Positions 5,301 through 5,308 of a DNA stretch of 5,308 nt are shown here, piece by piece. Numbering within the stretch: the first letter of the stretch is position 1; each line of letters opens with the position of its first letter. The position numbers and the translations under genes are program-made. Location: the NCBI GenBank assembly GCA_900550925.1, contig URTU01000105.1, forward strand, positions 1 to 5,308. The letters run 5' to 3'. The DNA is from an uncultured Alistipes sp. (GTDB lineage: Bacteria > Bacteroidota > Bacteroidia > Bacteroidales > Rikenellaceae). The notes under the pieces were generated by a model. That model worked only from the letters and a program-made list of their open reading frames with translations, was not told the origin of the DNA and did no database searches.

Positions 5301-5308
5301 GAAGAGGC

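Overview
The window looks like a chromosomal segment from a Bacteroidota member, most likely a GC-rich Bacteroidales genus such as Alistipes or a relative. Three things point there: several promoter elements matching the Bacteroidota -7 consensus TAnnTTTG, a prolyl-tRNA synthetase of the archaeal/eukaryotic-like type used by this phylum, and an OmpP1/FadL-like outer-membrane protein of the kind common in Bacteroidales. The genus is an inference from codon and GC bias only.

Layout, left to right. Positions 1-45 (minus) hold the 5' half of a tRNA-Ser(CGA), cut by the window edge, with a -7 promoter element just upstream. A strong hairpin terminator (103-131) separates it from a minus-strand pair. 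The pair is a lipoprotein with an extreme Trp/Tyr-rich middle and a Gly/Ser/Asn/Arg tail (1917-3074), followed downstream by an OMPP1/FadL-family outer-membrane channel (159-1802). The 114-base gap between them carries a long interrupted hairpin and a -7 element that could give the channel gene its own transcript.

A 258-base intergenic region (3075-3332) carries two divergent promoters whose -7 boxes form a perfect 9-bp inverted repeat. One fires left into the lipoprotein gene through a leader of about 155 nt. The other fires right into proS (3333-4814) through a short A/C-rich leader with a 12-bp direct repeat. Three TGCAT motifs exactly 10 bp apart lie in the lipoprotein leader. proS ends at a textbook intrinsic terminator (4837-4884).

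The last stretch (4885-5268) has no recognisable gene. It is strikingly C-rich and G-poor on the + strand, contains a C10 tract, and is closed by a minus-strand terminator (5269-5300) that implies a convergent gene to the right of the window.

Functionally this is translation housekeeping (tRNA-Ser, proS) flanking an envelope pair (lipoprotein plus outer-membrane channel). I see no mobile element, CRISPR array or defence system. The least explained parts are the aromatic-rich lipoprotein, the shared divergent promoter region and the C-skewed convergent intergenic region.
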